NCBI GenBank assembly: GCA_036346275.1
Contig: CM070723.1
Coordinates: forward strand, 3,906,001-3,970,000
DNA from: Otatea glauca
Taxonomy: Eukaryota > Streptophyta > Magnoliopsida > Poales > Poaceae
Direction of reading: 5' to 3'
DNA: 64,000 nucleotides
In this document: one piece after another, positions 22,543 through 34,559 of the stretch
How the letters are laid out: the number at the start of each line of letters is the position of its first letter
How positions within the stretch are numbered: the first letter of the stretch is position 1
The notes under the pieces: model-generated
What the model was told of the DNA's origin: nothing
The model's input: the letters and a program-made list of their open reading frames with translations, nothing else
Databases searched by the model: none
Program-made: the position numbers and the translations under genes

Positions 22543-24015
22543 ATGGGCTCAGCTCCCGCCAGCGCCGCAGCAGCCTTCCCCACCTTCGCCGACGCCGCCG
22601 GCGCCAGCGCGCTCCTCTTCCTCTCCGACTCCTCGCCCGCGCCATCCCCACCTCTACCCCCTCCCACTCTCAGGTAATCACGCACAACCGATCACACTCT
22701 AGTCTTCTGCACGCACGCTTCAGTGCAGCAAATTCACCGTTCCGTGCGCCTCTCGCATTGCAGCGACGAGCTCTCCTCCTACTCGGGCTCTTCCCCATCC
22801 TACTCCAGCGCCTCGGCGAGGTCGTGCGTTTCCGACTCGGTGCAGCGCGGCCGCCCCGTCGACCCCCTCCGCGTGCTCGCAGTTGTCGCCTCCCTCCGCC
22901 GCATTGACCCCAAGGTAAGGAATCGGCAACTGCTAATTAGTGATTGCCCATAGTCTCTTCGCCCTTAGGTACAAAGGCTCTGCTCGTTGGCTCTAGGTGT
23001 TCTCAAAGGCGACCAGCGCGCTGTTCCAGGGCGAGGCCGCGAAGAAGCGGAAGGGTGTGTGGATCGAGATTGAAGACGATGAGGATGAGAGCGCGAGGAG
23101 CAGCGCGGTGGCCAGCGAGGGTAGCACCATCACGGGCGCCGCATCAGCTGGCTCCACGGCCACGTCTGGGAGATACCGCCGGCCTCCGCGGGCGAGTGCT
23201 AGTGGTGGGAAGCTGCCGCGGAGGGCGGCCTCGATCATGAAGTGGCTGTCGCGGCCACGAGCAGTGCCGGCCACGGAGACGGCGATCCGCGCCGCCGTCG
23301 GCGACAATGCCGGGACCAGCAAGGCGCTGCGGTGGTGAGTAGCGCTCTGCCTTCAACTCTCATTTGAAGCGGTTTTGAAATGGTTGTTTGATTGCTATAT
23401 CTGTGTTTCTTCGTGCGTTTCTCTGTGTTAAATTGAAATTCGCAGGCTGCTGAAGCAGCAGGGAGGCTTGCGTCGTGCGGGCACTGGTGGCCGCACGGAT
23501 CCTTTTGTGTACATGGTACGTGAAATTTGTGCCAATCTGTTTGAATTGGAATGTAAATTCTAAATTCGAAGTATATTCTGAGCTGTTGAATTAAAATTGC
23601 TCAAGGTAGCTTAAGAAAATTTGAGATTGAATCAGTATGGCTCTTTGTGGGTGTGAAAATTTGAACGCAGTTAGTGAGTTGTCAGTGATTTTCACTTTGC
23701 AGCGACCCAGTAGAGAAAAGTGGAACATGAACATTTGAAAGCAATTGTTAAAGCTGATTTTTTAAGTTTATAGTATCCTACTGATCAGCCTGACTTCTAT
23801 AATTCTGGAAACTCTGTTGACTAAATTACGAGCCTGCAAATTTCGGAGCAATTGTCATACCTAACGATCAACTTAGTAGTTTCCGAGGTCATTAAGTACT
23901 TGTTTTGATCACATACTGAGCTTCTCTAACTTTGCTGAATACATAATGTAGTTACCAGATCCCAGATTTATCATTTATACTAATTTTTTGTATGAATTTT
24001 CAGGTCGCGGGCTGA
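22543..24015 (+). CDS. Plant-specific protein of unknown function, five exons
   Basis: Five exons: 22543-22673, 22764-22914, 22997-23334, 23446-23515 and 24004-24015, giving 233 aa. Every junction is GT-AG (AG|gtaatc, AAG|gtaagg, TG|gtgagt, ATG|gtacgt) and all phases close, which is why I accept the gene although I cannot name the family. The N-terminus is Ala/Ser/Pro-rich. A Ser-rich stretch (LSSYSGSSPSYSSASARS) leads into a likely helical core, DPLRVLAVVASLRRIDPK. Then come a basic/acidic patch (KKRKGVWIEIEDDEDE), suggestive of a nuclear protein, a low-complexity Ala/Gly/Ser/Arg region, and a conserved-looking C-terminus LLKQQGGLRRAG followed by DPFVYMVAG. There is no signal peptide or membrane segment. 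The last coding exon is only 12 nt (Val-Ala-Gly-stop) behind a 488-nt intron. Function unknown. Confidence 0.75.
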
Positions 24016-24601
24016 CCTGGTGTAGTTAACCAAGTTGTATTATAGCGAAGGAGTCAGCAGTTGTAAAGCTATCGGAGAGGCCAAGTTAACTTTTGAAGAG
24101 TACCTAGTAATTTCTACCACATGATGTCTTAATGTTCCAGTTTTGCCTTCCAACAGATAAGAACTATAGGATAGAAATCAAAGTTGTCATGCCAGAAAGA
24201 GCTTGCAAAGCATGGGTAAAGATAAGCTCTTGGACAGAAAGATAGACAGATAGAATCATATACATAGCAATCTCGTGACCATGCATTCATTATTCACGTA
24301 TGTTGAATTGGTAAAATCGGATATAATGAGTTTCAGTTTTCAGCCACTTGTTTGCAGTGAATTGTTCATCTGGCCTTTTTCTGTGAGTGTGAGCTGTATG
24401 TTGTTGACTTGTTGTATTGGTATCATTTGATATTAGAAGAATCTGGTCTACTAGTGGTGTTCCGAGGCACAAGACTTAAAGGAGATCTCTTTATTTGCCA
24501 ATGTATTGTAAGAACTAACATAGCTACTAATCTCGACACTGGTTATTTGCACAGTCTCTTAAAGCTAAGTCTGACGTGAAGCAAATGATTCTCTTGTAAG
24601 C
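24016..24601. other. Convergent 3' region, unknown gene and GH1 gene
   Basis: This is the 3' flank of the plus-strand unknown gene and of the minus-strand beta-glucosidase. It is AT-rich and I see no gene or transposon. Confidence 0.4.
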
Positions 24602-27194
24602 CTAGCTGCTCTTCTTCTTGGAGAGCATTTTCTTGAACCAGAAAGCTGAGTCCTTGGGGTACCTCTTCAGCGTCTTGTAGTCCACATAGACGATGCCGAA
24701 ACGGGAAGTGTACCCGAGTCTCCACTCGAAGTTGTCAAGCAGCGACCATGCGAAGTACCCAATCACTCTGGCGCCACCGTCTATCGCCTTCTTGAGCTCA
24801 ATTATGTAGTCTCTGTAGTATCGGATCCTTACTGTGTCATGAACGCCCTGAGTGATACTGACGTTACCAGGCTGGTCCATTCCTGTAAAAACACAGCATT
24901 GATTAAATCCTCTCCTTGTCAGTGAGGCTATTGTTCAAAGAAAGAACGACCATTTTGGTTCATGAGTACCATTTTCAGAAAGGATCATCGTAGGATTTCC
25001 ATATGTTTCCTTAACATAGGTCACAGCCTTGTTGATTCCCCATGGCACAATGTAAAGCCAGTAGGAGTTTGCCTGCATAAACTCGACCAATTTAGGTGAG
25101 ATATTTCAAACCTGGGATTCAATTTTTTTCTACCTGTAGTCCTGTCCTACATACAATACAGTAAATTTACCAGTACTTACTTGAGCTCCAATAGGCACGC
25201 CGTTTCGTTCATCTACAGAAGACATATGACTACATGAGCGTCTGATCGACTGATCCAGTTCACAGCAATACAAGAAACTGAAGTATGTTGAGAAGGATTT
25301 AGAGTGAAGAACTCACAGACAAACCCAACATGCCAATCATCCTGGTAACTGACCGGCGTCAGATTCCATGCCCCGGGGTCCTTCATGTAGAAAGAAGTGT
25401 AGTGGTTGATGCCAACATAGTCCATGGAGCCTTTCACCATCCTGGACTCTTCCTCGTTGAATGTCGGTAGCCTGTCCTTGACAATCTCGAGCATTGAGTA
25501 CGGGTACCGGCCATAGATGATAGGATCAAGGAACCTGTAGTGAGATAATGGTGTCAGATTATGTTTCCATCCGAAAAAAAATGGTGATAGTTTGTGGTTA
25601 CACTGTATCACTGTTGCACCTGAACTTCTGAAGTAAAATTGGATCCTGAATCAAGTTTTTCAGACTTTACCATCCTAGGTGGAAGTCCCTGGCCCTCTGT
25701 GCTGCAGCCCGGTCCGCATTGCTGTCGCTGAATGGTTCGTACCATACAAAATCCAAGAGAATTCCAATCCTCCCCTTTTGGTAAAGCTGTTTAATTGAAA
25801 GGAATTCAGTTCATTGCTGGGTTCTGGGATAACAAAATAACTTAACCAAATTGTACTATATAGTGTAAGCTTTGTACCATGTAGTGTAAACTTGCAAGCC
25901 TTGAACTGAATTGCCATTTTATTTACCTGATATTTATCGCGGTATCGCTTCACTGCAGCAGCATGAGAAAGTATGAGATGGTGCGCAACAAGGTATGGCT
26001 CTGTCGTGGAGTTGCCTCCTGAAGTGCAGTCAGAACACCTTCCTGGTGCATGTAAGCCATTGTCATACCCCAGAGCAGCGACGCACCTCGGTTCATTAAA
26101 GGTAAACCAGTTCTTCACCCTATCTCCGAATGTCTGGAAGCAGAAATCGGCGTAGTCTGCGAACGCCTCCCTTCATTGTACAATGTACAGTTGCATCATA
26201 CACATGCTTAATTCAACTTTGAAATGTAAACGCCACTTCTGAAATGCTTACACGATCTTTGGGCTTAGCCAGCCTAGGTACTGCTCATGGAGTGCCAATG
26301 GGAGGTCGTAGTGATAGAGGTTTGCATATGGAGTGATGCCTAATTCACCATGAGAAGGTCAAATCAGGACTCAGGACCGTGATGCAAAGAATCTCTTTGT
26401 AAGTAAGTTTACTGGGAAAGTTACCTTTCTGAATCATGTAATCTATGAGCCTGCTGTAGTAATCCACTCCTTCCTGGTTCACCTTCCCAGTTCCATCTAA
26501 ATTTTATACAGACCACTACATTACAAACTCCTTTGACCCAAAAAAATTTCGAACCGAGAAGTAGCAAACTGCTGCAAACATACGAAGTAACCTACTTGGG
26601 AAAATCCTAGACCAGGAAATCGAAAACCGGTATGCATCAAAGCCCATATTCTTCATTATGTTCACATCTTCCTACACCTCCAAAGAAAAACAACCATGAG
26701 GCATCAGAGAGACTTCGCAACTTGAAATATCAGGGAAAGCGTACTAATCAGAATACGTATACAACATACACATGACACACCTTATACCTATGATACTCAT
26801 CGATCGTCACGTCGGCGGTTGCATTGTTAGGGATCATCCCTGTTAATTTTCCCACAAAAACAGACAGTTACAAGTAGCATCATTGCAATTTCTCTACCGG
26901 AAGACAAGCACACACGTGTGCCGGCTGCCGGCACGTACTGAAGTAAGTTGATTTACCTGGTATCTCTATGAAAGCGTCCCAGATGCTGGGACCTCGCCCT
27001 CCCTGCTTCGCCATCCCCTCCACTTGGTACGCCGACGCGGCCGTCCCGAACACGAACCCCTTGGGGAAGGCGCGCCGGCTCAGCCCGCCGGTGTTGTAGA
27101 TCTCCGGGTTGAGCCAGTAGCATTGCGCCAATGGCAGCGTCAGTAGCACATGAAGGGCTACTACTAGTACTACCACTAGTACTGTGAACTTCAT
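24602..27194 (-). CDS. Glycoside hydrolase family 1 beta-glucosidase, secreted
   Basis: Eleven exons: 27194-26957, 26839-26781, 26671-26596, 26496-26425, 26339-26252, 26170-25927, 25786-25671, 25534-25317, 25212-25181, 25072-24970 and 24882-24602, giving 508 aa. All junctions are GT-AG and in phase. GH1 enzymes hydrolyse beta-glycosides (cell-wall oligosaccharides or hormone and phenolic glucosides) with retention. A signal peptide covers about residues 1-25 (ends LPLAQC), pointing to secretion or the vacuole. The substrate ring begins GFVFGTAASAYQVEG. The acid/base Glu is E204 in WFTFNEP; the nucleophile is E414 in ILSENG, with Ser where Thr is usual. GYFAWSLLDNFEW near the C-terminus is the glucose-binding motif. 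Length and exon number fit intact rice BGLU genes. The substrate cannot be told from sequence; a pseudogene is unlikely. Confidence 0.95.
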
Positions 27195-27253
27195 GTCTGG
27201 ATGAACTCGGAGGAAGCAGGAAGGCCGGAGACAAGAGCCTTGCTTTCCGAGGA

Positions 27254-27262
27254 CTTATAAAA
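27254..27262 (-). promoter_or_regulatory. TATA box of the beta-glucosidase gene
   Basis: The minus strand reads CTTTTATAAGTCC about 60 nt upstream of the ATG at 27194, which would place the transcription start near 27225 and leave a short leader of about 30 nt. No other core element was checked. Confidence 0.5.
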
Positions 27263-27399
27263 GAGAAGGGAGAGACCGAGAGGCAAATTGCTGAGCACTA
27301 CTGCTTGCTTTTACAATCTTTACCCTGCGGTTTAACTCAGTTTCAAACTGACAGTTTGCGTTTACCGCGTGCGGTTTGCTCGGCTGGGAAGCCGAACCT

Positions 27400-28350
27400 G
27401 AGAGCTTTTCACGGTCCATTAAATTTAATATGGACTATTTATTTTTTCAATCTAATAAGTCATATTAGCTTGTATTTATTTATACTTTTATATAATAGAT
27501 TAGTAGAAATCTCTACTATTTCTAATTAGGAGTTGGTGATAGTGGTCCGTTATTCTCTAGAGTATTTGATTCGTTGAATCTGACATGAATGGATGAGATA
27601 GAAGAGGATTTAGTCATATCTTAGATGGAAGGATTTTATCATATCTTTTTTGAATAGAAATATTATTTTAGCATATCTCTATTCACATGTTTTATGTTTT
27701 TATTATGGAAGGATGTTATTCATATATCTTATAAATGGAAGAATTTTCTCATCATGTCCTACATAGATAGAAGGATATACTCATCATATCCCATAATACG
27801 GTAATTCTATTTCATCATATCTGGAAATGCATAGATTAAAAGGAAAAAATCACGCAACCAAATCACGTGCCAATCACGAAGATGTCGGGGAGACCTGGCT
27901 TCCATCCGCCCGCGTACGCTGCCTTCTGCTTTCATCTACTCCCTATTAGAGGGCACCCACTTTCATCTCCAGGAGGACATGCCGGTCGATAGTAGAGACA
28001 CATGCAGGAAGAGAAGAAAAGAGAAAGGCTGTATACAAGAAGTAAGAAGATTTCCTGCAAGAGGAAGGCAATAACTTTCTCCTCCTTCAATGGTAAGGAT
28101 TGATATCTCTCTACTAATTCTAATTAAGAGTTGGTGGCGATCGTCTATTCTCCTTCAGAGTACTTGATTCGTTGGATCTAACATAAACTGTTGAAATGGA
28201 AAAGGATTTAACCCGATAGTCAAATCTCTTCGAAGGAACAAACTTTTCCTACTATTGAAACATAACTAAAGTTAATGTTCTTTGCAAATAATTTTTTGTC
28301 TCAAATTGAGTTTTCGTTGCAACGTACGGACACATGACTAGTATCATTAA
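27400..28350. repeat. AT-rich repeats and a ~75-bp direct repeat 600 bp apart
   Basis: About 27512-27590 and 28112-28190 match: tctaattaggagttggtg versus tctaattaagagttggtg, and gtatttgattcgttgaatct versus gtacttgattcgttggatct. Between them are several copies of atcatatct(t)(a/t)tagatggaagg-like words (27600-27800). This could be a small TRIM-type LTR element or its remnant; I cannot define clean ends. No gene. Confidence 0.4.
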
Positions 28351-29500
28351 CAAATTAATAATTAAATTTGATTTCTACCATGTACTATTAGTATAATACG
28401 ATGTAGAGCTTGACTGGTTGCAAGCTGCAAAAGTAGCAACGCCCAGACCGGAAGGGCTGTATAATTTGCTTATGTTTTTCTACGGAAATGTCGACCTGTG
28501 ATGAAATAAAATATCTTGTTGATATGTACAGCTTTGTTTCTCTCACCGGGTAGCGGCTAGAGATGGACCCCCGCCCCATAGAGACTATTGAATGATTGGC
28601 TTGGCAACGTTGATGCCCATCCTGTCAACCTGTCATACACGGACAATGTTTTGTTGTTTACTAAACAGTACATTTTTTTACAGTGATTGAAATATCCCCA
28701 GGGAAAAAAAACTGTAGAGTAATACTAAACATCCACCTGGGCCATCGCAACGGATGTGCTACCTCACGTTTTAGCAAACACAGTTGCTACCTCCTCCCTA
28801 CAAATGCACCTCTGAATTGTCACTAGTACTCTAGTAGCAAAATATAGAGCACGCACTATTCTCGGAGCATGTTGTCTATCGTGCTAGCTACCGGGGCATA
28901 TCCACACCATATCTGTAAAGCATTATACTACTAGAGAAACAAACAATCTGGAGATAAGCCTACCGATATCGGGGTATGGGCGCCAGCAACAAGGAAGAGA
29001 TCCCGTGCACATCAACGACGAGTCCGGTCTCTTGCAGCCATCGCAAATGCGTGCAAGCCTGTGCCTCCCTCTTCGGCGTTGTCTTGCCGTGCAACGGCAC
29101 GAGGGACGGGAGAAACCCCTCGCGTCACGTCGTTGCGTTGCCGAACGGCCAATCAGTTGAGGTTTGCGTACGTATCGCTGTCCGTCCCGGTGCCCCGGGC
29201 GGGTGAGCGTCAGCTGCACCGAGAACGCGGCGAAACCGGCGAAAAGGAAAAAAACGCGACGCGCCGACGCGCGCAATCCGCCGGGTTTTTGGTTGATTTC
29301 GACGGGTTTTGCAATGGGGAGCTGCAGGTGCCGTTCCACCGACACTCGTGGAGAGGTTTTTGTTCGACGCCCTGCAGATTCGCAAACCGATCACGATCAC
29401 GAGACGAGGGACCCGATGCTACGAGTTGTCGGACAGCCGCATGTGCCGTAGGACAGGTTCAGCCCATAAAAGATTTGAGCTCGAGGCCTCGGAGACTAGG
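28351..29500. other. Unassigned, with a GC-rich island at 28950-29450
   Basis: The GC-rich island has long open frames on both strands (for example 140 aa on minus from 29345), but they are Arg-rich, overlap on both strands and match nothing I know, so I do not call a gene. The composition resembles an old promoter, CpG island or captured gene fragment. Confidence 0.3.
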
Positions 29501-30090
29501 AGCAAGGTTCAAAATTTCGGCGAAATTTTGGATTTCGGATCACCCCGAAATCTCAAGCACCGGTAGGGAAAAAAATTAAAAAAATTTGACATTGCTACAG
29601 TAAAATCCAAAATTTCGTGTTTTTTTGCCGGTTTTGAAAGTTTTAGGGCCAGATTTGGTCCAATCTATACCACTTTATAATGCACGTAAGCAATTTTTGC
29701 TACGTCCACCCTAAATAATGCACATCACTAGAGATGGTCTAACGTTCGTGCACCCAACAAAATGTCCCCCGAAACTTGCATTCATCAAAATGAACATCTT
29801 GGATCTTTCCTCAGCTTTACTCACCCATATCCGATGGCCATTATTTAGTGTGTCTAATCATCCCTGTGGCCCACAACAGACCTCCCCCACCTACATATTT
29901 GGAAGGAGAGTGAATCAAACAAGGAAATAAATAATGAGGATCTGCATGCAAGGAAATCAGACTTGAATTTTTTACTAGCCAAAATTGTACGTACTGCATA
30001 TTTGGAAGGAGGGCGAATCAAACAAGGAAATAATCAGGGAGGATCCGCATGCAAGGAAATAAGACTTGAATTTTTTATTGTCCTGGCATT
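29500..30090. repeat. aaatttcgg-rich repeat and ~103-bp direct repeat
   Basis: At 29510-29640 the word aaatttcgg and its inverse recur. A similar stretch in inverted arrangement is at 32620-32790 (ttcgccgaatttcg, tttcaccgaaatttcg), so the two may be the ends of one ~3.3-kb element; no clean target duplication was found. At 29894-29996 and 29997-30087 lies a direct repeat (catatttggaaggag, catgcaaggaaat, agacttgaattttt). No gene. Confidence 0.45.
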
Positions 30091-31559
30091 GTGATCGTAT
30101 TTTTTTTCTAAATATGACTCTTCTCGAGACTTTTTACGGATCTAGCCCCATAAAACCTAATTTGGTAGCACGAGAGCTATTTGAATTTTTGTTTTCATTT
30201 TTATCTAAGGAACCAACGATTCGTGAGTCTTTGCTTAATTTTTTCAATTTTTTTCGCGGAACCACGGTAGTGAGCACTTTTTATTTTATCTTTTTTCCTT
30301 GCGGATCCACAGTCGACGAGTGCGCTTTATTTTTCCATATTTTTGAAATCATCCTCAGTAGCCCACAATGACCTTCCTCACCTCCAAAGATGAACAAGGA
30401 AAAGGAAACAAACGTCCCGAATCAAGGAAAATGAAACAAACGTCATAGAAAAGAAATGACCATACATTACGTCTTTGGGAAAAGGAAACCGGAGATTGGG
30501 CGCATGTCGGGAGATTGCACGCGCGGCGGTCAGGCGTGCATACGGGAGAACGCAGTCGCAAGGGCTCCACGGTCGCTATCGGTGGCTTTCCGAAGCGTGG
30601 CGAGTTCTTTGGTCGGCGACCTCATGCACGCGCGTCCTCGGCAAATTTATAATTTAATTTTAAAAAAAATAATTTTATTAAGTACAAAATAATCGAAAGT
30701 TTTTTTGAGAATTTTTCTGGAATTTTTTAACCTAATGTGCTATCTTTTCAAAAATCCTTCTATATTTTAAGAAAATGAAGGCAACCCACCTGTAGCTTCT
30801 TCTAGCTGCAACCCAGACCAGAGAAGTTTATTCTCTTCTCTCCCTCCATTAAAGTAAGAAAGAAGCTCCAAAACTTCATCAATCCCGCACCAAATCTCCT
30901 CTTTCCATCTATGGTGTTAATTCCCCAAATTTCGTGCTCTATTGCTAAAATTTTCTCCCAATCTGATTTGATCCCAAATTATGGTTTCCATAAATATGCT
31001 TGTTTCGGGGCTATAAAAGCCGGCGAGCTCTCCTCCACCCCATCGCATTGCGTAAATCCCTAAGTGCTCCCTCTTTAAAGATCGCCGGATTTTGGAGGTA
31101 ACCCAAGCCATCACCATCATCTTTTTCGGCGAAATTCACCGCAACCGTAACTTCTCCCTCGCAGGCGCCGGTGCCGGCGATCTCGTCGCACCAGTGCCGA
31201 CCATCGCGACCCGCCACCACCCCGCCTTCCTCCTCTGCGTTGGCCAAGCTAGAAAGCTGTTGTCTTCTCTGTGGAAGCTGCAAAAAAAATAATCTAAAAT
31301 CAGATAATTCTTTTTTTCTTTCTCTTTCTTGATTTAAAATCTTTTGGGAGCCCGTTTTCGCCCATTCGACCTCCATTTAGTTCTGTTTTTCTTTCTAAAT
31401 TCATTTAAAATTCTAAATTTCTCTTTTATTATTAAGTGTTGTATTCATACTTATCTTCTCATTTAATTGATAAGCAGGTGTACTACCGTCGTAGCGTTAG
31501 CACAGGCACTATACTAGTAACCCTTAGGAAAATCATCTCCTATGAAAATTTGTTGAAAA
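30091..31559. other. Unassigned, promoter/LTR-like sequence
   Basis: This part is AT-rich and then, at 31000-31300, more GC-rich. At about 31010 the plus strand has ctataaaagccggcgagctc, a good TATA box, followed at 31098 by AGgtaaccc, a possible splice donor. This looks like an LTR promoter plus leader, but no retrotransposon coding sequence or paired LTR is visible. Open frames here do not match known proteins. Confidence 0.3.
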
Positions 31560-32560
31560 ACCTAATTTTTTAAACATTTTAAAAATTTGGCAGAAACACT
31601 GTCAGATTTTTATAAAATTTTACAAGCTTGATAATAATCTGAAAATTTTATGGTACTATCCTTAGTAGTTTAGTATCAGGCATAAAAATTTTCAAAATAA
31701 TTTAACTTCATTTGTTATCTTTAAAAAATCAAAAACAGGATGAACATAATTGGGACAGTTATATTGTCAGAATTTTATAAATTTTCTTGAGTGTGATTAA
31801 GACCTAAATTTTTTTTGAGAGATTAATAATTGATTCAGTACCATTATATAATTTTTTTCAAAAATTTCAACTTTGTTTGTTTGGTCAATCAAATCTATAT
31901 AAGCATTGAACTTCGTTTGTTATATTATATTTCAAAAATCAAAAAGAAAATAACATAAATGGTATTGTACCTTGTAAGAATTTTATAAATTCACTGGAGT
32001 TTGATCATGAATCAAAATTTTTGTGGGATATTAAGAACTTCCTTATCACCATTCTTTAAAATTTTCAAAAAAATTTATGGTTTACATAATTTTTCATTTT
32101 GTTCAAGTTTGCCGGTAAGCATTTTAACATGGCAGTAGTACTGTTCGAATTTTTAAAAATTCATACAGTTTGATCATCATCTTAAAATTTTATGAGAGCA
32201 TTATAGATACATCATAACCATTCACAAATTTTTTTAACAGTTTCTAACTTCATTTGTACCATTTTCCATTCGGATCAAACTTGTCGGTCAGTGTTCTATC
32301 AGAAAAGCGCCACTCTCCGAATTTTTAAAAATTCCTCACATGTGATAATCAGCTGAAATTTTTATGAGAACATTAGTTATGGATCATAACCATGCACAAA
32401 AAATTTCAACAGTTTATAACTTGATTTGTACCATTTTCCATTCCGATCAATCTTGTCGGTCAGTGTTTTATCAGGACAGTACTACTCTCCGAATTTTTAA
32501 AAATTCCTCAGATGTGATAATCAACTGAAATTTTTATGAGAACATAAGAATTGTGTCAGG
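31560..32560. repeat. Diverging tandem array, period 172 bp
   Basis: The word cgaatttttaaaaatt(c) occurs at 32146, 32318 and 32490, exactly 172 bp apart. Each unit also contains tgataatca(a/g)ctgaaattt-type, accattttccatt and tcttgtcggtcagtgtt words. More diverged and slightly longer units can be seen upstream (gaattttataaatt at about 31771 and 31978). No coding sequence. Confidence 0.75.
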
Positions 32561-32619
32561 AACCTCCAAAAAAATGTCAAAATGTTTCGATAACGTTTAG
32601 TCCACTTTTCAGTCAGTAC

Positions 32620-33065
32620 AAAAAACCCGAAATTTTCGGGTTTTTTCGCCGAATTTCGTTTTTTTTCCCGGATTGGACCGGATTTGAATTTTCAAATTCA
32701 AATTTCGTCCGAAATAATTCCGAAATTTCAAAATTTCACCGAAATTTCGTTATGCGACCCGGGACAAAATTCATTCCGAAACCGAAATTTGAAACCTTTG
32801 AGCCCAGCCATGCCAACCTCGTGCGCCATAAAAGTATCAACGAAAAATCTGGACAGAGTAGACTAGGGGATCTGCGTGAAATAATGGTTTGCGTTAAGTA
32901 CGACTAAACTTTCGAAGCATTAAATATTAATATCTTTTTAAATTATTAGGTTTGATACATGAAAATCATATGTATTGTTTTTCTCAAAAAAATACTTTCA
33001 TAACATTATAAATTAGTGGTTAAAGTTACATTTTAGAGAGCGTATCGATATCCAAAACAACCTGT
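32620..33065. repeat. aaatttcgg-rich end and AT-rich MITE-like sequence
   Basis: The part at 32620-32790 is the inverted relative of 29510-29640. The part at 32885-33065 is related to the AT-rich sequence at 11820-12014. No gene. Confidence 0.4.
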
Positions 33066-34559
33066 ATTTATGACTTAGCCAGTACATTAGCATTCTCGTA
33101 TGACACTGTACACGAACAAGCCTGACTTCTCACTAAAATATAAAAAGCAAAAAGAATATCTCGATAGTTCACTAGGGCCTTATTTCGGCCCAACCTATAT
33201 AAAACATTCGGGAAGAGCCCAAGCCTACAGAACCATGGTGGGCATTGCACCGATATTTTGCTCTCAGCTTGCATTATTACCCAGGAATCTTTCCTGACAT
33301 CCACAGAAAACGGCCATGGCACATCCTGCTGCTAAACCGTGTAGTACCATCCAAGCGATCTTTCTTACTCAAAGCGAGATTAGGTGTGTGCAATTGTGAT
33401 GCAATCCGGGAAATGGCGCCATCAGGCTTTAATTCGGATGAGTCAGACATGAGCCGGCCTGGACGCTTTGCCCAGTCTTACGTCTCAACCGGACTAGTAA
33501 TCTACAGTCGCTATAGTGGATATGGATTAGGACCTGTGGCTAAGCGTGTGATCGTTCTGACCCGAATCTCTAAGCATTTCATGTACGGCCTTGATTGCTT
33601 TGGCATAGATATATTGTGTATCTCGTCGAGCCTGGAATAGGAGCATAGCCATCTCCGTCGTCCCTTTTTTGAGACATCGCCATCAGGAGTTCAGAACCGT
33701 CGAGTCTTCTATTATCTCTGCAACACACTATGGATACTAGTACAACCATCGGCGACATGAGTTGCTCTCGAGGCTACGAATGGCAATTTGAAGTCACTGC
33801 TACTATTTTACGTGTGTCTGACGATAAAAAACTAATGAACTCGTGCCACATCGCCAATAAGAAAGGTTGTCACCCAATCAGTCCGGCGCCACATCCACAG
33901 GTGTGGGCGTGTGGCACACACGCGTGTTTACAACACAGGCACGTCCTCTATCTAAACTAACCAATCAAATTACCCTTTGCAATGGGCTAACCGCATGGAG
34001 ACCGGACACATCTCAGGTCAAAGTAAAACTTTGTTTGCTCGACGTGGGAGATCTTCTTGGGAGTGCAGCCCTGCAGCTATGACGCCTACTACTCCAAACG
34101 TGTACTACTTAGTTTTGGTGATATGCAGATGGGTTACTGTATATATATTATGCTTATAAACAATGATTGTCTTAACTACTGTACATACCGCGACTATCGA
34201 TTTCTTAAGCTGCAAGCTGATGACCACAGTATCGCACTATCCACATGATAATGTCATCTTTCGGTTCTTATTGCTGGGTAGTAAAAGAACTAGTAAAAAA
34301 GGCACCACATCACATCACATAAAAGGTGCCAACTTGCGAGGACCATCATAGACGACGTGGCCCCTTATTGCCGGTGTCTGGTCCACGTGGACCATCACAC
34401 AGGGAATATTCTCACACAGGCAAACCCTATGTTAATAACAACTCAAAAACCCATTCCACTCGTGCGCCCAGCCGAATTATACTATACTATATATATATAT
34501 ACTATATCCTAAACCTTGCAAACTTCCTAGCCTAGTAGCTAGGCCACGTGCTCTCTTCC
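33066..34559. other. Gene-free stretch, nothing recognised
   Basis: I see no gene, RNA or repeat that I can support. The longest open frame (131 codons on plus, 33245-33640) has no recognisable motif and no splice-supported extension. Confidence 0.4.

Noticed and set aside
24602..27194. Beta-glucosidase as a pseudogene, because the ORFs are short and scattered
   Set aside because: The scattered frames are eleven normal exons; all junctions are consensus and in phase and both catalytic Glu residues are present.
28923..29345. 140-codon Arg-rich frame on minus in a GC island
   Set aside because: Overlapping frames are open on the other strand as well and no motif is recognisable, so I list only the region.
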